A stretch of 64,000 nt of DNA from positions 248,001 through 312,000 of the forward strand of contig JAALGY010000051.1 in NCBI GenBank assembly GCA_032358165.1. The letters are read 5' to 3'. Position 1 is the first letter of the stretch, and every line of letters starts with the position of its first letter. Of the stretch, positions 49,701 through 61,430 are shown piece after piece. Source of the DNA: Diplosphaera chodatii. Lineage: Eukaryota; Chlorophyta; Trebouxiophyceae; Prasiolales; Stichococcaceae. A program made the translations under genes and the position numbers. A model generated the notes under the pieces. It worked only from the letters and a program-made list of their open reading frames with translations, ran no database searches and was not told the DNA's origin.

Positions 49701-50140
49701 CGCCCGGCAGCGGCGCCTGCCGCTCGCCCGCCGCCCGCCAGTACACGTCCACATGAACCTGCATGGTGGATACGTTCCCGTCATGCAGGTTTGGCCGAGC
49801 ATGCATCAGCATGCGCAATGGTACTCTGGCTGCCGCTGCCGTAGGAGGAGAAAGAGTGCAGGGGACAGTCCCTATCCCAGACCCAGCATGCATGGCAGTG
49901 CTCGCATAGTGGGTGGATCATCAACGGGCATGCAGCTGATGCAGACGACACTTATGTCTGCATGCTGGAGCGGCTGCCGCGCCGCCAAACATGCGGGAAC
50001 GGCGACCGTCCTGTGGATACGCTGTATGTTCGACCGCTCACCTGCGACACGCGCTGCTGAAAGGTCTTGAAAGCGAAGCGCCGCTGCCGCTTGGCGGGTG
50101 GCTGGGCCGCCCCATCGCCCTCGGAGTCGCTGCTCGACAT
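25713..50140 (-). CDS. UTP20: UTP20-like SSU processome HEAT-repeat protein, about 55 exons
   Basis: Very large nucleolar scaffold of the U3 snoRNP/SSU processome needed for 18S rRNA maturation. The ATG at 50140 starts MSSSDSEGDG..AKRQRRFAFKTFQQRVSQ, matching the UTP20 N-terminal nuclear-localisation and F.TF..R signature. Exon 2 (about 49761-49577) has AAWRELNTAADFTELAAEL and exon 3 (about 49347-49190) ALLGTVARDLHADFLPLLPR, both UTP20-like and in order. About 50 further exon blocks of 80-500 bases encode helical, Ala/Leu-rich HEAT-like repeats. Late diagnostic blocks are DEARKVFVAMVAELGAGYLP (about 33930) and IFGAVAEAKEVAAFAGGLKE (about 33450), in the order of known UTP20 proteins. The last exons (26215-26070 and about 25865-25713) end in the basic tail KAAGRKRKLEEVQRRRG..KNRRRERQ. 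Coding blocks total roughly 2,700-3,000 aa, near the family size. Acidic low-complexity inserts occur near 46800-47100 and 27030-27400. Many internal exon borders are approximate. Confidence 0.88.
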
Positions 50141-51388
50141 CAAGCCTTGCTTACTGGGGCGTCAAAGCCTAACATTGCACAGCTTCAAAGATCTTCAGGT
50201 CACTGACGGGAGCAACAGACGATGTGAAAGCTGTGTCAGCAGAGATCAACGGCCTTTCGACATGGTGGCAGGTGTCGGCAGGATGTCGACATCAAAAGTG
50301 GGCTTGTTTACACATAGGCAAACATCGACATACACGAGTATGAATGCAGAAGCGTCCCGTGTCGGCAAAACAGGCATCTATATGTGCGAGCATCTGCTAG
50401 AATGCTTGTCTTGCAGCTGCATGTGACGCCACCCTGCAGCACAGCTGAGCAAGGGGTATAGAAGCACATCCCTCGCTGTTCTTTATACCCTGCGCCCCCT
50501 AGGAAGCCTCCGCTGCCATGCACAGCACGCATGCAAAGCAGCGTTGTCCTCACGAAGCCATTTCATCGCCCCCATTTGCTGACCGGTGCGATCTTTTGCG
50601 AATTGTAACGCGGCGAAGACGTCCTTGCCCGCTGCTGCGACGCGTGGAGGCGCTGAGCAAGGCTGGTCTGACCGGCACAGGCCCTAGCGCCCTCGTGCTA
50701 GGCGGCAGGCAGGCTGCGGCAGTCCAGATCCTGTACAGTACCTCCGCGGCCTCATGTCAACGCCCCGTAGCCTACAAGCCCTGGCGTGATCCAGCTTCGG
50801 AGGGCGCCCGGTGAGCCCGATCTGCTGCTCAGAGCTGCCTGGGTTCCGCGAAGCGCACTTGCGATGAACAGCGGCGTTCTAGGAGTACTACTCATACGTA
50901 AGGGGTGCAGAGGCATGGCCCCAAGGGCCGGTGCCGGCCGGCAGGTGCCAATACCACCGATGCTGACCATGAACACATGGGCTGCCAACGGGGCTGCCAG
51001 TAGATCCGAACAGCTGCCCTGGTAGTATACATGCCCTGTGTATGCGCATTCGATGCTCGTCAGCCGCGCTCATCCGCATACAGACCCTGCCCCAGAGCAG
51101 CTGCCTGAAGCGGCGTCACGGTATCAGGTGAACGCTGTGATGCGCTGTGCGAGATGCGGCTGCATGGCACATGTCATGCGGCCTCCTCAGACGACAGTCG
51201 GACCAGTCTCCGGTCACCGGCCCGTCGCGATCCGCGCGCCGGCGCTGCACCTGAGCATGCCCTTGAACGGCGAGCTGAACTTCGTTGTGCTCGAGGCCGT
51301 CAAGTATGGTTCCAATCACATAGTAGTTCATCTCCTCCTCATGCAGATTCTCCTATATGCAGGGACACCGGAGCTCAGGCGGTCCGCG
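50141..51388. promoter_or_regulatory. Divergent intergenic region between UTP20 and the B3 gene
   Basis: About 1.25 kb between opposed start codons. Plus-strand open stretches (for example 50518-50814) lack family resemblance or a phase-compatible link to either gene. It should hold both promoters; no clear element is identified. Confidence 0.35.
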
Positions 51389-54300
51389 ATGACCCAGGCG
51401 AACGGATCGCTCGCCCAAATGGTGCCAGACGCGGAACCTCCTACGGCGCCGCGCTCAGCGAAGCGGCGCCGCACCGGCCTGAAACCCGGTCTACCTGCGG
51501 CTTCGAAGGCGTACCAACAGGTGCGGGCAGGACAGGGCGCGTGGCCGGCTGCGCGGCGAATCAGATAGTATCTTAACAAGCCGTGTGAGGTTGGGTAAGG
51601 CATCTTGTCAAGGCCTGGCGGGCGTGCCGACTGCATGCAGCCGACACCTCACCACGCAAGCGCTATGGGCATGCTGACATTGGATCCGGTGGCTGAGTGG
51701 CAGGCCTGGCACCTAGGTCTGGCATGCATGGCTGCATGCAGCGCATGTAACTCCATGCTGTCGGTTAGGGTCAATGATCCACAGCGATCCATCGGCTCGT
51801 CGTGGAACTTGCAGACAGCCTCGACTCCATTGCAGGATGCTCTGGCTGCGCGGCTGGCGGGTGTGGAGGCGCGCGAGGTGGCGGTGGCGACGCGGGAGGG
51901 GTTTTGCGAGCGGCTGGAGGCGGAGCTGTCGGCCCGCGGGGCGCTGCTGGAGGCGCAGGCCGCGGCGGCCAGCGCGCGGGCCCTCGGTGCAGCGCCGCCA
52001 GCCGACATGGCGGCCCAGGCGGCCGCCGCACTGCAGATCCTCCAGGTGCTGTTTTGACACTGCGCTGGTGACGCTGTGTGTTGTGTGGTTGCGGTGGCTC
52101 ATGAACCACCCGATCATCAGATCAGTAATCGCAGCATCAGGCTCCCTGTCGGATGCCAACACTGCTGCATGCCAGCTATGCCGCAAGCCACTTCTGCATG
52201 CATCATCGAGACTGCTCACTGTTGCGAGCAGGCCCTGGCAGCGAATGGAGGCCTGCCGACAGAGGTCCGCCGCAGCCGCCAGCATGAGCATTTGCAGGCC
52301 GGCCGTGTAGCGGCCGCAGCGGACATGCGCCCAGCGCATGCAGGCCGCCCTGCCACGGGGGCGTCGGCTGATGCCAGCCTGCACCACATGGCGCACGACG
52401 AGCAGCGCGAGCAGAACGTCAAGGCGGAACCCGGGGGTGCTGTGCTTGGCGGCCGCAGCGGGCAGCCCGCCTTCTCTGCCCACTCGCACCACTCCACCAT
52501 GTCGCACGCCACAGCATTCGGGCACGCCAACGACAGGTGCGTGCAATTGTATTGCGACACCGTCCACATGAGCTGCCACCGCCCAGCAGTATTGGGCTGC
52601 TGCCCGATGCGACGGGACATGCAGCTGCCGAGGTTTACGCCTGTGATAGTCACATGAACTCCCAAAGATGAGGCCGTGTGTCCGCACTCTGCAGCCCCGA
52701 CAGCCCCCGCAGCCACCCGCGCTTCCTGCCGCAGCTGCCGTCGGCACCTGCCAGCCCACTGCCCCGGTGCGCCACGGCCAGCAAGGGCGCGGCCAGTGCG
52801 CGAGGACAGCACGCCGACGCCGCCACGCCGGTGCGCAGAAACATTGCACCGCACACCAGCCTCATGTGCTTGACCACACCTCGCAGAGTACCTCAGGTCA
52901 GTGGCAACCGATCAGGGATACTTGGTGCTGTGCGCAGGCGCCCGAGGCGCTGGACAGCCAGCTGGATGGGCACGCCACCCCGGGGCACCACTCCTGCAGC
53001 GGCTCGCCCGACCTGTCCGCCGCCACCGGCCCCAGCAGTGACAGGTGCGTTTGATCAGGCATGCAGCCGCTTGTGCGTGCATTGTGACCAGCATCATACT
53101 TCCTGACACAGCCACATGCCAGTGGCCTCTGCCGGTCCTTGACTTTCTCTGTGGTCAACAGGTGTGTGGTCAGGGGATTGTGCACATGACCCTGTGCAGC
53201 TGGCCGGGGGCCTGATTGAACTGCTGACGATGCTGTCCAATGTGCTGCGCAGGTTCTCCAGCGGCAGCCTGCGGGCCGTGCCGCGCTCCCCCTTTGCCGG
53301 GCTGTCGCAGAACGCGGGTCCGCAGGGAGCGCACCCGGGCGCCCCCCCGCCGGCCGCGTCCCTGAGCCTCGCGCACGACCCCGCGCTGGTGTCGCTGCTG
53401 CTGCGGCAGATGCAGCAGGGCGCAGCCGCAGCTGGCTCCGCTGGCGGCCTGCCCGAGCACGGCGCCCCTGCGTGCGGGGCAGCTGCCCGGCAGCCGCTGC
53501 TGGCGGCGGCGGCGCCCGGCGGGTACGGCCGCATCGGCCGCCTCAACAGCGCCCACGGCAGCAGCGTGGATGCCGCCGCCGGCGCCCGCGGTGAGGTCCC
53601 GACCACTTGCTCTGCAAACCAATGCGTTAATGTCTGCCAGGCGAGGCAGGCGCGGACGCATCGCTCCCGCTGTAGCCCGGCTCCCGATGTGGCCCGGGCG
53701 TTGCGGCAAGCAGGCTCGCGTTGCCACGGGGCTGACCCGGCCTGCCCCTGGCCGCAGGGGGCGTGCGCATCCGGCTCAGCAACTCCGCGCCGCGGCTGGA
53801 CCTGGCGGGCACCCGCCAGCCGCAGGTGCCCATCCAGGCTTGTTCACCGCTGATGTCTTCGGTGTGCACAGTGGCCACCGGCGTGCAGCCAGCCCAATTT
53901 TGCGTAGTAACATGTCAACTGTAAGAGCTCGAGCTGCCAAGTCTGCGGCACTGACGAGCTCCGCCTGGCCCTGCAGCAGGGGCCGCCAGCCGCCGGGCAG
54001 CGCCGCACGGGCGCCGAGCTGGGCGTCGCGGGTCCCGGCGGGCAGCGCCGGCACAAGAGCGCGGACCAGGTGCCGCTGTGCCCTGCGTGCTGCATTGGCA
54101 TACGAGTAGTGCATCTCCAAACAACTGGTAGCAGAACTCCCCGCCTGTGGGCCTGGCAACAGTGTTGCACGCACGTGAAGCGAAGGTGCATCAGCGCCCG
54201 ACCGCTCGACAACTTGCAGTGCTCTGGCCTTGTTGCAAGCTGGGGCCAGTCGCCAGTCGCCCGTCTAGCAGTTGGTTTGATACAACCATGATGTCATTCC

Positions 54301-55799
54301 AACCGCTGAGTGGGCGCTCATAGAGGGAGCCTGTGTCTGCAGCCGCTGGTGGTGGCGGACGCCCGGCAGCCCGGCCTCGACAGCCTGGCGAACGTGGCGG
54401 CGGCGGACGCCGACGGCGCCGACCTGCCGCTGCTCCCGGCGTCCAGCGGGGCCAGGCCCGCCGCCGCGCACGCCTGCGCCGGGCCCGGGCAGCAGCCGGC
54501 GGCGGCCTCCAGCCTCCAGCCGCCCTCGCCGGCCGCCTCGTGCCGCAGCCGCGCGGGCTCCGTCGCCGCGGAGGACCTGGGCTGGCCCTGCGAGCGCGCC
54601 GCCGCCCCGCAGCCGCCGCAGACGCTGCAGCAGGCCGTCGGCGGCGGCGCGGCCGGCAGGGCCCCGGCGGCGTTCCCGCCCCAGGCTGGGTCCCCGGACC
54701 GCCGCCAGCGGGGGACCGGCGCCGCCGCCGCCGTGCCGGCCGGCGCCCCGCAGCCGCCGCTCGCCTTCTCCAAGACGCTGGACTACAAGAGCTGCGACCA
54801 CATCCTGTGCCTCACCAAGGACATGGCGCGCCAGCTGCTGCCGCCCGCCCCCCACTCCTGCACCGCCACAGGCGCGCTTCATAGTTCTCCTTGACAGGGG
54901 CGTCATGAGTCACCACATCTGGTGTTTTGTGCCACGAACGCAGTCTGATAGGCCCCTCCCCTGCACACCGGCGCTGCGAGCATGTCCAGCACCAGCAAGT
55001 GCGGCTTGACTGGCATCGCGCATGCGTGCTCACGCTTGCGGCAGCAGCTTCGCAGCTGGGGCAGGCGCCGCACAGGGCGCCCACAAGCTCAGGGGCGTCG
55101 CTGCGTGCCCCCGCAGGCAGCAGCTGCCAGATGCAGGTGGAGCTGGAGGACCCGGCGGGGCGGCTGTGGCCGATGACGTACCGCAGCGTGCCCGCGCGCT
55201 ACTCCTACGAGTTCCGCGCCGGCTGGAAGGCGTTTGCCGCGGCCTGGGGCATCGCCACGGGCGACGCCATCACGCTGGCGCGCGACACTGACAACCGCCA
55301 CCGCCTGCGCATCCAGGCGAGGCGTGACACCGCCCAGCGGCGCCGCGCGACCCTGAATCTTGTGTTCTCCGGTCAATTGTGCTTCGAGGCAGCTGCACAC
55401 TCCGGCACAGTCTGCTGCGTGCATCACACGGCGTGCATCGCACGTTCAAATCAGGCAGGGTGTCTCTCAGGAGGTGTGCGTGCTTGCGTCTGATCGTGTC
55501 GTGACGCTGTCACTGTCACTGTACAGATCACGCACGGGGTGGGCGGCGGCGTGCCGGGCACCGCTGCCAGGCCGGCCAGGGGCGGAGGCGCCGCCGGCCG
55601 CGGGGCGTCCGGCGCCAGCGGCGGTGGCCTCGCTGCGAGTGGCGACCGTCGCAACAGCGGCGGCAGCGTCGGCGCCGGCGGCCTGCAGGCTGTGGCCGTG
55701 AAGCGCCACGCCGTGCCTGACGAGCCGGCGCAGTCCGCGGCCATGGCGCCGCTGCTGGCGGCGGTGCAGCAGGCGGCCGAGCACATGCTGGAGGCGTGA
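51389..55799 (+). CDS. B3-domain transcription factor, 10 exons
   Basis: Predicted nuclear DNA-binding protein with a plant-type B3 domain. Exons 51389-51520, 51836-52045, 52232-52536, 52695-52896, 52938-53044, 53253-53590, 53758-53825, 54343-54871, 55117-55316 and 55527-55799 join to about 787 aa. Exon 1 (MTQANGSLAQ..) has a basic patch SAKRRRTGLK. Exon 2 is an Ala/Glu/Leu-rich helix (AGVEAREVAVATREGFCERL), probably coiled coil. The middle is Ser/Pro/Gly/His-rich and probably disordered. The B3 domain spans about residues 595-697 across exons 8 and 9: FSKTLDYKSCDHILCL, ARQLLPPAP, then LEDPAGRLWPMTYR, YEFRAGWKAFAAAWGI and GDAITLARD. The two introns after exons 8 and 9 appear to start with GC rather than GT. 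A TGTAA polyadenylation-type signal lies at 55934-55938. The target genes are unknown. Confidence 0.85.
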
Positions 55800-57126
55800 T
55801 TTACACATGACGGGCAGAGAACAGCAGGCAGTTGCAGCACTGCAGCGGGAGACAGAACTGAGACAGTGTGGTTGCTGGCAGGGTGGGCTTGGTACTGCAC
55901 AGCAGCACGGCATGAAGGCGCTGCAACAGTAGCTGTAATAGCAGTGATGCAGCGGGCGGCAGGCTCAGCGAGACAGGGCGCACCGTAGAGTCAATGCCCA
56001 ATCGACACATCACAAGCTCTGGGGATTGAGCAGGTTAAAGATGAAGAAGCAGCGATGGCTGCTGAAGCCTAGAGAGACGGGCTGCTGCAACGCCCATGCT
56101 GCAGCACCATTGAACCAGATCGTGAGGACCATGCGACAGCGCCGCGATTGCTGACGACCAGCGCCCTGTGCCGACACAGCGAAGATGATCACAGAGACGA
56201 AGTGAGCGGGCAGGGCTGGTTACAAACTAGCTCCTCGCGGGTCGCTTTACTGTGCGGCAAATGCGGGAAGCCCTCACACACACTTGGCAGGATGGGGAGG
56301 GAGAGAACCACAAGTTTCAACAAGAACTTCGGCCGCACAGGAACGGCGATGCCGCACATATCACCAGCCTGTCCATCTGGCACTTTGCTCAGGAACTGCA
56401 GCTAACCGGACAGTTGAGTACATTCGGAACCGTAGGATTCAGAGGGTGCCTCCGAACCAGCAGAACAACCGCCTGCGCTACTGTGAAGCACCAGATCTGG
56501 ACGTTGCCGTGCCTGTATATGATATTTTAAGTTTCATCTGCAGTTTTCAGAGCCTCATACGTCAGCATGCATGAGCTGTCCTCTTTGTAAGCACAACGGC
56601 GCTGTCACAAAATTCAATATGTCACCAATAGTACGGACCCGCTTCCAAGCCTGATGTGACGCAGCTGGCTTGAGATGTTGATAAACGATAGATTTAGGAC
56701 ATTGGGATGTACCTGCAACCGTACAACTATAGCTCTGACTGACCGTGTTGCACCTCGTTGTGTACTGGCCTGCAACGGCATACCGAGCAGTCTGCATGTC
56801 CGCACATCGCACTTAGCAATCACACGTCACGACGATGAAGCTTCCACCAGCCTGCAATGTTTGCTGACCAAATCCATTCAAACGGTTCAAGTGTTTGCAG
56901 CAGTCTGTGGTCGGGTGCTGGGACTATGATCAGACGAAGAGTGGTGCTACATCAAGTCAGCCACAAGAAACCAGACACAGGTGCTGTGTACTGTTAGCAA
57001 CACGGCAATCAGGGGCCATTGGCCGGTGACTTGAAGCACTGTGAAGACCGCGGGGTGAACAGCTGCAGGTGATGCAGCACTCGTAGCTGCTTTGGAAGGC
57101 AGCTGCGTCTGCAGACGCATGAGAGG
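55800..57126. other. Spacer between the B3 gene and gamma-tubulin
   Basis: About 1.3 kb holding the B3 3' UTR (TGTAA at 55934-55938, 135 bases past the stop) and the gamma-tubulin promoter. Base composition is less GC-rich than in the genes. No other gene is seen. Confidence 0.4.
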
Positions 57127-60100
57127 ATGACGCGGGAGGTGATCAGCCTGCACGTGGGGCAGTGCGGCAACCAGATCGGCAGCGAGTTTTGGAAGCGGGT
57201 GCGCGCCGCAGCAGCGACTCCTTGCATGAGCTTGCAATGCTGTTCTTTGTATCTCCTACTGTTTCTGACGGCCGAATATAAGGCAGCTGTCTTGCCATCC
57301 ATCGCCTGCAGCTGTGCCAGGAGCATGCGCTGGGCACTGACGGCACCCTACAGGAGTCTGCCGCCGAGGTGCGTCCGATCGATTATGACACCATGCACAA
57401 CCGCCTGCATACCTGAGGCTGGTCTGGCTGCCAGCAAGCAGCACCCACGCACACTCTCCTCGCCGGCACAGACAGGACAGTGCGGGTGGCATGTTGGCTC
57501 CCACAGGGCCAGGATGCCAGGGACGCGTTCTTCTCGGAGGCTGACGACGGGCGCTACACGCCGCGCGCGCTGCTGTTCGACCTGGAGCCGAGGTGCGCTG
57601 ATCTCAGCCAGCTCTCCGATCTTCAGAGTCTGAGCTGCAGCCAGTGCCCACGCCGCTTTTGGCATTAAAGCAAGCGTAAGGCATGGCCCGCATGGTCGTC
57701 ACCCAAGCGCCACCAAAGGGTGCACATGGCCTGGCGGCAGCGGGCGCTTGATGCCCAGCAGCCTGTGACACAAAACACGTTTTTGGCTTGGTGATAGTCT
57801 GATGCCGGCCAGCAAGGCTGCTCGTGACCGCCCGGCCGCCGGCTGCGCTCCAGGGTGGTGGACCGGGTGCAGGCCGAGCTGCGCGGCCTGTTCAACCCGG
57901 AGAGCGCGTACATCGCGCAGCACGGCGGCGGCGCGGGCAACAACTGGGCGTCGGGGTACGACCAGGCCGCCGGGGCCCAGGACGACATCCTGGACATGCT
58001 CGGTGCGCCGCTGCTCACGGATCGGCGGGCCATTCAGCGCTCGAGCTGTTCACGGGAGCCGGCCCTGCCATTCAGACAACCGGCAGTGTGTATGCTTGGT
58101 CAGAGAAGGCATTTTGGTGGTCACTCCGCGAGACTTTGCATCTGCATCAACTCCCGTTGTCTTCCTGCAGTGGTGGCCACTGTGATGTGGCAGTTCTGCT
58201 GTCACACACTGCACGACCGATGCATCTCCCGCAGCATTGCCTGCACAACGCAGACGGCTCCACGTGCAGAGCGGGAGGCGCGCAACAGCGACGCCCTGCA
58301 GGGCTTCCTGCTGACGCACAGCATCGCGGGCGGCACCGGCAGCGGCGTGGGCTCCCACCTGCTGGAGGCGCTCGCCGACCACTTCCCCAAGGCCCTGGTG
58401 CACACCTACAGGTATGCGATGCCGAGCATCTCGCCTGGCTCCTCTTCACCTGGAAGTTTGGCACCAGACGTTGTGGCAGCCCGCAGCTGCTGCTTCGCAC
58501 CTTCGCCTCGTGGGCCGGCAGCAGCAGCGGCGCCGCTTTGATCCGGCTCCGCACGCAGCCCGCCTGCTGTGCGGCGGAGCGCGGCCCCGCCCGGCCCCTG
58601 ACACCTGGCCCTCCCACCCTGCAGCGTGTTCCCGCACCGCTCGGACGACGTGGTGGTGGAGCCCTACAACTCGGTGCTCACGCTGAAGCGGCTGAAGCAC
58701 CACGCCGACGCCGTCACGGTGCGCAGCTGCATCTTTCCTTGTGGCTGCCTCGTTTCACGCTCTTTTCTGCAAAGCCTGAGGTCGCTGTCAAGAGGACTAC
58801 TCGTGCGCATGATGAGGAGTGGCGCACGCACGGGAAGCGACACTGTGCCGTGCCCAGAGGCATGCCAGGCTGCGTTGCAGGGTCCCGTGCTTGGCATTGT
58901 ACAAAACAGGGATGTGGGCGCTTCCTGTAGCTGCAGATGTCCGGCTTCGTGACGCCCGCCGAGTGCCGTGTGCCAGGTGCTGGACAACCCGGCGCTGGAC
59001 GCCATCGCCAGCCAGCAGCTGGGCCACGCCAACCCGACGGTGGACCAGATGAACAGCCTCGCGGCGCTCGCGATGGCCGCCGCCACCGCCACGCTGCGCT
59101 TCCCAGGCGTGCCCCTGCGCTGTGGAGCCTCTCGCACGCTCACACCAATGCTCATGGCTCGACGCACATGCGCCCAGCCTGCGATCTTGCCAGAGTTGTA
59201 AGCCTGCATGATGTGCTGCGGCATGGTCCAGACGACTGCCTTCGTGTGTGCACTGTCAAGCGGTCACCGCACTCCGTTGAACCAGCGGCTGAGCGGTTCG
59301 CTGCAGGGCCGCTGCACGCCAGCATGGCGGATGTGCTGGCGCCGCTCGTCCCGGCGCCCTTCGCCCACTTCCTGCTGGCCTCCGCTGCGCCGCTGTCAGA
59401 CAAGGCGCGCAAGCCGTCAGCCAGTTGTGTCGGCCCCGTCGCGGGCATGCCCCTCAAGGCTGCAGCCAGCTGGAAGCAAGGCCTTGAGTTTCCGCACCAG
59501 TGGCTCAATGCTGAACGTCCTGCAGAGTGCTGTAGGTATGTACCGCTTCCTGGGACGTTGCAGTCAGAGAGGTGATCCTGTTGTTCTGACATTGCAGGTG
59601 CGGGCCAGCAGCGTGCCGGACGTCATGCAGCGCCTGCTGGCACGGGGCAACTGCTTCGCCAGCCCCGGGCTGCGCGACAAAGCTACAGCAAAGCCGCCGC
59701 CGCCGCCGCGGCTGCTGGGGGCCGTGGACATCCTGCAGGTATGCTTTCTGCAGCACGGCTGACCCTGTCCCATCAGCAGGGTCGTCCTGACGACCTCCTC
59801 ACCGGATATGTCAAGTCCTGCCCTCACAGCGTTGTTGAGAAAATTTTGCCAGGACAACCTGACTGATGTGCATGGTTTGCGCCGGAAAACCTGCCCCTGC
59901 CCCTGCAGAAGCACATGCACATGACACGCATGCACACACGTAGTCTGCCTTAACAGTGCCAAGTGGTTTTGTCGCATACTGCAGGGTGAGGTGGCCCTGG
60001 CGGGGTGGCACAAGGGGCTGGCGCAGCTGCGGGAGAGCGGCAGCAGGCCGACCTTTGCATTCCCGCACGCCGAGCTGCAGGTGCGTTCCCACGGCTCCGC

Positions 60101-60929
60101 ACAGCCCATGCGTGACTGGGGCGTAGCCCTCCGCACTGATCCGCACCGTCAGTGCGGCGGGGCCCGAGCGCAACTCGTGCACCGTGCTGGCCGTGCTCTT
60201 GTTGTTGACCTTGTTGACCTGACCGGCAGATGGCAGACGTACAACACTGATTGTCCTCATCTGCTGCAGCTGGTGCACGCGCGGGCGTCGCCGTACCTGG
60301 CCCGGAGGCACAGGGTCAGCGGCGCGATGCTGGCCAACTCCACGGCGGTGCGCCACATCTTCGACCGCACCCTGGGCCTGTACGACCGGCTCATGGAGCG
60401 GAAGGTGCGCCAGGGTTTGCGGGGTTTGGGTGGCGTTCCCCTTCGTCCAGAGTCTTTCACTGATCGCAGATCGGGTGGCAGCAGGGGCCGCAACGCATGG
60501 TGGCGTGATCATGGCAGCAGATGCAGGAACGGTGTGCAGGGGGAGGCCTCTGCATGCTGATCGCGTTTCGAGGTGCTGCAGGCGCAACAGGCATGACAGC
60601 CTCACAGCGGCTGTCTCCCGTTTCGCATCCACAAACTCATGTCGGGTCCTGGTTTGATGTGCGTCAGGCGCTGGGCCGCAGGTTTGGCCACCTTCGCATC
60701 TGCTGATCTACCCAAACGCTGCTCAGCAGATAGTGCATACTTTGGCTATATGGTATGTCCTCTGTGCTTGCAGGCGTTTGTGTCGGAGTACGAGAAGTTC
60801 CCCATGTTCTCGAGCGGCGAGGGGCGCCGCCGCATCGCCAACCTGGACGAGTTTGATGAGTCGCGGGAGGAGGTCGCCTCGCTGTCGGCGGCGTACAAGA
60901 GCTTCGAGTCTGCAGCTGACTCCAAATGA
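57127..60929 (+). CDS. Gamma-tubulin, 12 exons
   Basis: Gamma-tubulin, the GTP-binding core of the gamma-TuRC that nucleates microtubules at basal bodies and spindle poles. Exons 57127-57198, 57312-57368, 57507-57592, 57854-58002, 58270-58411, 58625-58718, 58977-59106, 59307-59404, 59598-59738, 59985-60080, 60270-60404 and 60774-60929 join in phase to 451 aa, the normal family length. Signatures: LHVGQCGNQIGSEFW, LLFDLEPR, QHGGGAGNNWASGY, the GTP-binding loop IAGGTGSGVGSHLLE, VVVEPYNSVLTLKRL, DQMNSLAALAMAAATATLRF and the C-terminal YEKFPMFSSGEG. VVEPYN and the first lines favour gamma over alpha or beta tubulin. A five-proline run replaces part of the usual loop near residue 300. Two introns (donors at 59107 and 59405) appear to start with GC. 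Confidence 0.95.
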
Positions 60930-61430
60930 AGGAGTGCCTGCGAGTTCGACCTCAGCCAGTAATAGGGTCCACTACCGTATCTTCAATGCCAGCTCTGCCT
61001 CAGGAGGGCATCTCACAGCCGGTGTGGGGTTGTGCAGAAGACTTGCGATGCAAAGCAAGACGGTAGTTGTGGGGCTTCACCTTTTGAAACCATTGGTCAT
61101 TCATTTCTCAGGTCTCAACAGCATGAATGCCAAAGTATGTACGATTCTAGCACCATCAACAAGCACATAGCAATGCATAGCAACGCAGTCAGTCGATATT
61201 GTATTGTCGACGTGCAAGACCATTTGCAAGGTCGTTCAATGGCGCCTCAGTAGTAATGTTATCGGCCACAATTTCAGTGGTTCTTGATCAGGCAATCCGT
61301 TACTTTGTCATTGTGCAACACGCACACTTGCCTCTCAGCTCTTCTGAAGCCTTTCAAGCCGATGCATTCGAACATGCAGTCCTCCTTCAAGGCTGTGGAC
61401 GATCTCCATTCTTGTAGATCCGGCGGGTAG
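60930..61430. other. Convergent 3' ends of gamma-tubulin and rhodanese genes
   Basis: About 500 bases between the two converging stop codons, presumably 3' UTRs. Nothing else is recognised. Confidence 0.4.

Noticed and set aside
50518..50814. Plus-strand open frame considered as the first exon of the B3 gene.
   Set aside because: The exon at 51389-51520 has a proper ATG, a basic patch and a phase-0 junction to exon 2; this frame has none of these.
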